A DNA stretch of 64,000 nt from Clostridium sp. HBUAS56010 (GTDB taxonomy: Bacteria > Bacillota > Clostridia > Lachnospirales > Lachnospiraceae), in assembly GCF_007115105.1 (NCBI RefSeq), contig NZ_SULJ01000010.1, positions 82,827 to 146,826 of the forward strand, read 5' to 3'. This document shows positions 61,220-64,000 of this stretch, piece by piece. The notes beneath the pieces are model-generated. The model ran no database searches. It was not told the origin of the DNA and saw only the letters and a program-made list of their open reading frames with translations. Within the stretch, counting starts at the first letter, position 1; the number at the start of each line of letters is the position of its first letter. A program made the translations under genes and the position numbers.

Positions 61220-61873
61220 TTAACCTGCAAGCTGTTTTGTGTTGGTCTGCTCTATGAATGATTTAACCTGATCGTATCCCCAGCCACAATCTACCAGGCC
61301 ACTTACCAGGGATTCCATGGACTGTATTGCTTTTAATTCTTCTGCAGTGAAACAGCTTCTTAGATCATCTTTTTTTCCTATGCCATACTTTTCCCTAAGT
61401 TTCTTTGCGTCCACGCCAAAAACAACTTTGTAGATACAGTTTGTGTATGTAGAATATGCGTGACCGTGCATTCTCTCGTTTTCGGTGGATTGTTGCAGGG
61501 CTTTTGTCAATGACTGCCTGACTGCTATACCCTTTTCTCTTTCAATCAGTTTCCCTGTAAGAGCTTTTTCCATTGCATTAAACTGTTTGATATAAGCGAG
61601 TTTGAACCGCATCGCCTTTTCTCCCGTATAGCCCATTGCCAGAAGCGTAAAGCCGTCTCTGGTCATAAAATACATTGGATTGCTCTTTCCGTTTGAAGCC
61701 TTGTATGAGACTAAATTGAATAGCATGGAAAATTCCGTTGTACTAACACTTGCTTCAATAGTCCTTATTGATTCCATTACATCATAATGGTTCTTGCTAA
61801 ATGTTTCAGCCACATCAAGGCTGCTTACTACTGTTACCTCTTCTTTGTTGATTTTTGTAATCTCTACTAACAT
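61220..61873 (-). CDS. Rha-family phage regulatory protein
   Basis: A 217-aa phage protein. Residues 10-100 match the pRha domain (VVSSLDVAETFSKNHYDVMESIRTI; YFMTRDGFTLLAMGYTGEKAMRFKLAYIKQFNAME), first described as a lambdoid phage regulator, and the C-terminal half resembles ORF6C-type regions of phage antirepressors. It may act on lysogeny control. AAAGGATTGATAAT precedes the ATG. Its position between lysis genes and the attachment site is slightly unusual. Confidence 0.88.
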   Translation of the reverse strand: MLVEITKINKEEVTVVSSLDVAETFSKNHYDVMESIRTIEASVSTTEFSMLFNLVSYKASNGKSNPMYFMTRDGFTLLAMGYTGEKAMRFKLAYIKQFNAMEKALTGKLIEREKGIAVRQSLTKALQQSTENERMHGHAYSTYTNCIYKVVFGVDAKKLREKYGIGKKDDLRSCFTAEELKAIQSMESLVSGLVDCGWGYDQVKSFIEQTNTKQLAG

Positions 61874-61904
61874 ATTATCAATCCTTTCGCTGACTTTATT
61901 TTAA

Positions 61905-61936
61905 CAGTATCAAAAAAAGAGCAGGGGTCCTCCCAC
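61905..61936 (-). terminator. Terminator after the endolysin gene
   Basis: Minus strand GGAGTGGGAGGACCCCTGCTC followed by TTTTTTT; stem with G-U pairs. Confidence 0.65.
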
Positions 61937-61993
61937 TCCTTAGAGTAGCTTCATTTTATCAGACAAGCACCGTGACAAACGTGACACTTTTGT

Positions 61994-62788
61994 TTATCTT
62001 GCTAATCCCTTATATTCCAACGCTCCATCACTTAAAGTAGATAACAGTATCTTTCCTGTGACCATCTTTCCATCTGCGTCCACGGCATAAATCTTACCAT
62101 TATTTTCAACAAGCTGTGACCGGCACATAACCCCGTCTGGTCCCAGGTAATACCAGTCACCGTTATATTTGTACCATGTGTTTGTGACCATGATCCCGGC
62201 ACCATTAAACCAATACCACTTCCCATCAACCTGTACCCAGTCATTCCGGACCGGGAGCCCGGTATCTCCATTGTAATACATATAACCATCTGTTATCTGT
62301 ACCCAGCCGGATTTCTTTTCAGGGGCTATAGGTGCCACAGTGATTGCGGCAACCCAAGTCTTTTTAAACTCTTCCGGGTTAGCATACGCCTTCTTAATAC
62401 CGCTTGTGGAGCTTCCCCAGTCTGGGAGTTGGAAGTGAGGCTTATCAACCGGTGACTTCCAGTTACCACCCCACTCCAAGCCAATGGATACACCGATGGC
62501 TCCGACACGTCCAAAGAAGTTACCTACTTCGTTATACGCTCCTAGACCGTCGTTCCGGTAAATATCGAAAGCGGTCCCCCACTGATGATAGGAACTGTAT
62601 GTACTCCCCGGGGCATTCGTCACTTTGTTTCCTGGCTTTGTTCTTCCCTGGGCGTAAAGCCCATCCTGCTCTGCCACTGTTCGGAAGGTTTCTCCAATTT
62701 TAATCTTCAATCCCTGTTTACTGCATTCATCTACCAGCTTCGCCGCCAAAACCTGCAGGCGAGGGTGGCATAATGTAATATCTCTCAT
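61994..62788 (-). CDS. Phage endolysin: M15 peptidase with C-terminal choline-binding-type repeats
   Basis: A 264-aa lysin. Residues 1-125 form an M15 (VanY/endolysin-type) L-alanoyl-D-glutamate or D-Ala-D-Ala peptidase with zinc ligands H68 (SSYHQWGTAFDI), D75 and H118 (DKPHFQ). From about 165 come tandem CW_binding-type repeats (GWVQITDGYMYYNGDTG; WVQVDGKWYWFNGAGIMVTN; WYYLGPDGVM) that anchor to the cell wall. It cuts peptidoglycan at phage release. ATG at 62788 behind GGAGGATTTATTT; an upstream TTG is less likely. Confidence 0.92.
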   Translation of the reverse strand: MRDITLCHPRLQVLAAKLVDECSKQGLKIKIGETFRTVAEQDGLYAQGRTKPGNKVTNAPGSTYSSYHQWGTAFDIYRNDGLGAYNEVGNFFGRVGAIGVSIGLEWGGNWKSPVDKPHFQLPDWGSSTSGIKKAYANPEEFKKTWVAAITVAPIAPEKKSGWVQITDGYMYYNGDTGLPVRNDWVQVDGKWYWFNGAGIMVTNTWYKYNGDWYYLGPDGVMCRSQLVENNGKIYAVDADGKMVTGKILLSTLSDGALEYKGLAR

Positions 62789-62851
62789 AAATAAATCCTC
62801 CAATGAAATAGGTCCAGGAATCTCCCAGACCTATTATGTTGTGATGACAGG

Positions 62852-63310
62852 TTATTTGATATCGTCAGTCTTTGCATTAAGTAACTTTTCAGTAATTGCA
62901 AGCCCCTTAATTAAGAATGTAGGAACATTATAGCCACACTCTGTAAGGTTTTCCAGTATGCTACGAATTTCATTAATCAATAAGCAAGCGAGAGTAAACC
63001 AGCCCAAAAGTAACATGAAATCCAGATTTATGCCAAGCACATCTTTTCCAAGGTTAATAAGTAATTCCGGCAGCAAAAAGGCTACCAGTACAATTATCCA
63101 GTAGCCTACTTTTTTTAAGATACCCATTAATCCCGCCTTGCTACTCTCCTGACCTAATTTCCTGGCCTTATACCAACCCGTACCCCAATCTAGTACATTG
63201 CAAAGCAGAAAGCCAGCAAAAACATACCAGTAAACTCCGAATAATGCTGTTAAAACGGTTGCGATCATACCTACTGTGGCGTTGTATTTGTCTACAAATT
63301 TCATTCTCAT
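62852..63310 (-). CDS. Phage holin (holin_4 / TcdE-like family)
   Basis: A 152-aa membrane protein with three to four helices (MIATVLTALFGVYWYVFAGFLLCNVLDW; VGYWIIVLVAFLLPELLI; MLLLGWFTLACLLINEIRSILEN). The DWGTGWYKAR motif after the second helix is typical of phage_holin_4_1. It makes membrane holes that let the endolysin encoded next reach the wall. ATG at 63310 (AGTGAGGAAA) or 63304 are both possible. Confidence 0.9.
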   Translation of the reverse strand: MRMKFVDKYNATVGMIATVLTALFGVYWYVFAGFLLCNVLDWGTGWYKARKLGQESSKAGLMGILKKVGYWIIVLVAFLLPELLINLGKDVLGINLDFMLLLGWFTLACLLINEIRSILENLTECGYNVPTFLIKGLAITEKLLNAKTDDIK

Positions 63311-63315
63311 TTTCC

Positions 63316-63465
63316 TCACTCTTCCTCTTGTTTAACGTAATCTTCCCCAGTAATCAATTTATACTCTTCTTCTGTGATCCACCTGCCTACTGCATTCCAA
63401 GCCATCTTTTTTGACCATCTGTTTGTATCGTAATACCCTTTTACTTCTTCATAGTGTGGACTCAT
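63316..63465 (-). CDS. XkdX-family phage protein
   Basis: A 49-aa protein read directly from the sequence: MSPHYEEVKGYYDTNRWSKK, then MAWNAVGRWITEEEYKLITG. XkdX proteins lie between tail and holin genes in PBSX-like and many Firmicute phages, as here. GGAGGTGCTTACACT precedes the ATG. Its ATG overlaps the stop of the upstream frame (ATGA) and its stop abuts the holin start region, so translation is coupled. Confidence 0.85.
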   Translation of the reverse strand: MSPHYEEVKGYYDTNRWSKKMAWNAVGRWITEEEYKLITGEDYVKQEEE

Positions 63466-63842
63466 AGTGTAAGCACCTCCAAATCATAACCCGTCATCAT
63501 TGATAAATAAGCTAAGTTTGCATTGGTATCCTTAATCTGCTCACGCGTGTCTGGTGATCTGAACTCGGCAATCATTACATCTGCTTTTACCCCGGTGCTT
63601 ACTTCATAATTTGATCAGCTTGTTAATATACCTGCATAAATTAGGTCCGAACGGCTCCAGTCGGGATCACCCGATGTGCCGATCTGTACGATGTCACCAT
63701 TTTTTTTGAGGGTTTGATTTACTACATCAAAAGCTGTGTCACCACGGCAGAACATAATTGATCCGCCGCGGTCTGTTAAATTTACACCAGCAGTAACGAG
63801 GTCAAACACTTGATCTCCAAATTTTATTTTTTCATTGCTCAT
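63462..63842 (-). pseudogene. Phage tail-region gene interrupted by an in-frame TGA
   Basis: The frame from ATG 63842 (GAAAGGATACTT site) encodes 75 residues (MSNEKIKFGDQVFDLVTAGV to DLIYAGILTS) then TGA at 63615-63617. The same frame continues for 50 codons (SNYEVSTGVKADVMIAEFRS to GYDLEVLTL) to a TGA overlapping the XkdX start. The second part has no start codon with a ribosome site and its sequence reads like the natural continuation. Either a nonsense mutation, a sequencing error, or stop read-through. Function unknown; placed between tail and XkdX genes. Confidence 0.6.
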
Positions 63843-63868
63843 AAGTATCCTTTCTGCCATTTCGGCAT

Positions 63869-63890
63869 AAAAATAAGAGCCTTTTGGCTC
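63869..63890 (-). terminator. Small terminator upstream of the interrupted phage gene
   Basis: Minus strand GAGCC-AAAA-GGCTC followed by TTATTTTT. It would end transcripts from the tail gene to its right. From 63891 to 64000 I find no frame long enough to name; it may be the 3' end of that tail gene. Confidence 0.6.
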
Positions 63891-64000
63891 TGGTTTACAA
63901 GTTTATTTAGTTCGGTAAATAGCAATTTAGCTGATATACGTAGTGACATGGGCGGTGTGAAATTTGCTTATATTTCAGGCGGAACAGCCACCCTCAAAAC

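Larger units (their letters stand above)
59642..64000. mobile_element. Prophage-like element, left part (continues past the window)
   Basis: From the tRNA fragment onwards the content is phage-like: LexA-controlled small genes, Rha protein, endolysin, holin, XkdX and a tail-region gene, all on the minus strand except two small plus-strand genes. Lysis genes next to one attachment site with integrase at the far end is a common order. The element is cut by the window edge, so completeness cannot be judged. Confidence 0.75.

Overview
The window looks like a chromosome segment of a spore-forming member of the Lachnospiraceae (Clostridium clostridioforme / Lacrimispora / Enterocloster type). This is inferred from gene content only: low-to-moderate GC, strong AGGAGG ribosome binding sites, dipicolinate synthase genes dpaA-dpaB next to a dapA, the rpsF-ssb-rpsR operon beside a DUF951 gene, many carbohydrate ABC and PTS operons, and PRD-type antiterminators. 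No rRNA gene, complete tRNA gene or CRISPR array is present.

Layout. 1-1012: an autoregulated LicT/BglG antiterminator with RNA target sites on both sides. 1240-3118: ArsR-type regulator plus MATE exporter. 3115-13025 (minus): a sugar-uptake locus with GH43 glycosidase, ABC importer, enolase-superfamily enzyme, a PrpR-like regulator with a decayed AAA+ domain, a metallo-beta-lactamase-fold hydrolase and an amidohydrolase. 13253-13861: secreted YHYH protein. 14069-15321: rpsF-ssb-rpsR. 15354-20980: housekeeping and small-metabolism genes (aldo/keto reductase, sirtuin, GNAT, DUF2156, zinc ribbon, AraC). 21092-25973: HPr-like protein without its active histidine, chemoreceptor, dapA and dpaAB. 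25993-31011: PucR-type regulator divergent from an iron alcohol dehydrogenase and an FeS-flavin enoate-reductase-like enzyme. 31026-36304 (minus): fructose-family PTS with class II aldolase and PRD regulator. 36532-42297 (minus): HAD phosphatase, glycerophosphodiester phosphodiesterase and an Fbp-type ABC importer, divergent from a LacI regulator fused to a solute-binding-protein domain. 44634-47594: VOC protein, SLC13-like transporter and sialidase-like BNR protein. 47833-50651: calcium-type P-ATPase with a structured leader. 50704-57120: a tetronate-type catabolic operon (Fe-ADH, PdxA2, DUF1537 kinase, DapA-family lyase) divergent from a second PrpR-like regulator. 57303-59207: tandem repeat, DsbA/FrnE protein, NamA/YqjM flavin reductase.

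From about 59642 to the right edge the content becomes prophage-like. It begins at a 27-nt copy of the 3' end of a tRNA-Cys gene followed by that gene's terminator, the usual mark of integration into a tRNA gene. Inside are a consensus promoter with a LexA box in its spacer, two small unknown genes, a Rha family protein, an M15 peptidase endolysin with choline-binding-type repeats, a holin, an XkdX protein and a tail-region gene interrupted by an in-frame TGA. The integrase and the far attachment site would lie beyond the window.

Most of the window is a set of self-contained catabolic modules, each with its own regulator, importer and enzymes. The items I find least ordinary are two PrpR-family regulators whose AAA+ domains lack residues needed for sigma-54 activation and which sit by ordinary sigma-70 promoters; the LacI/solute-binding fusion; the LexA-controlled small-gene unit with a leader ORF in the prophage; and the stop-interrupted phage gene.
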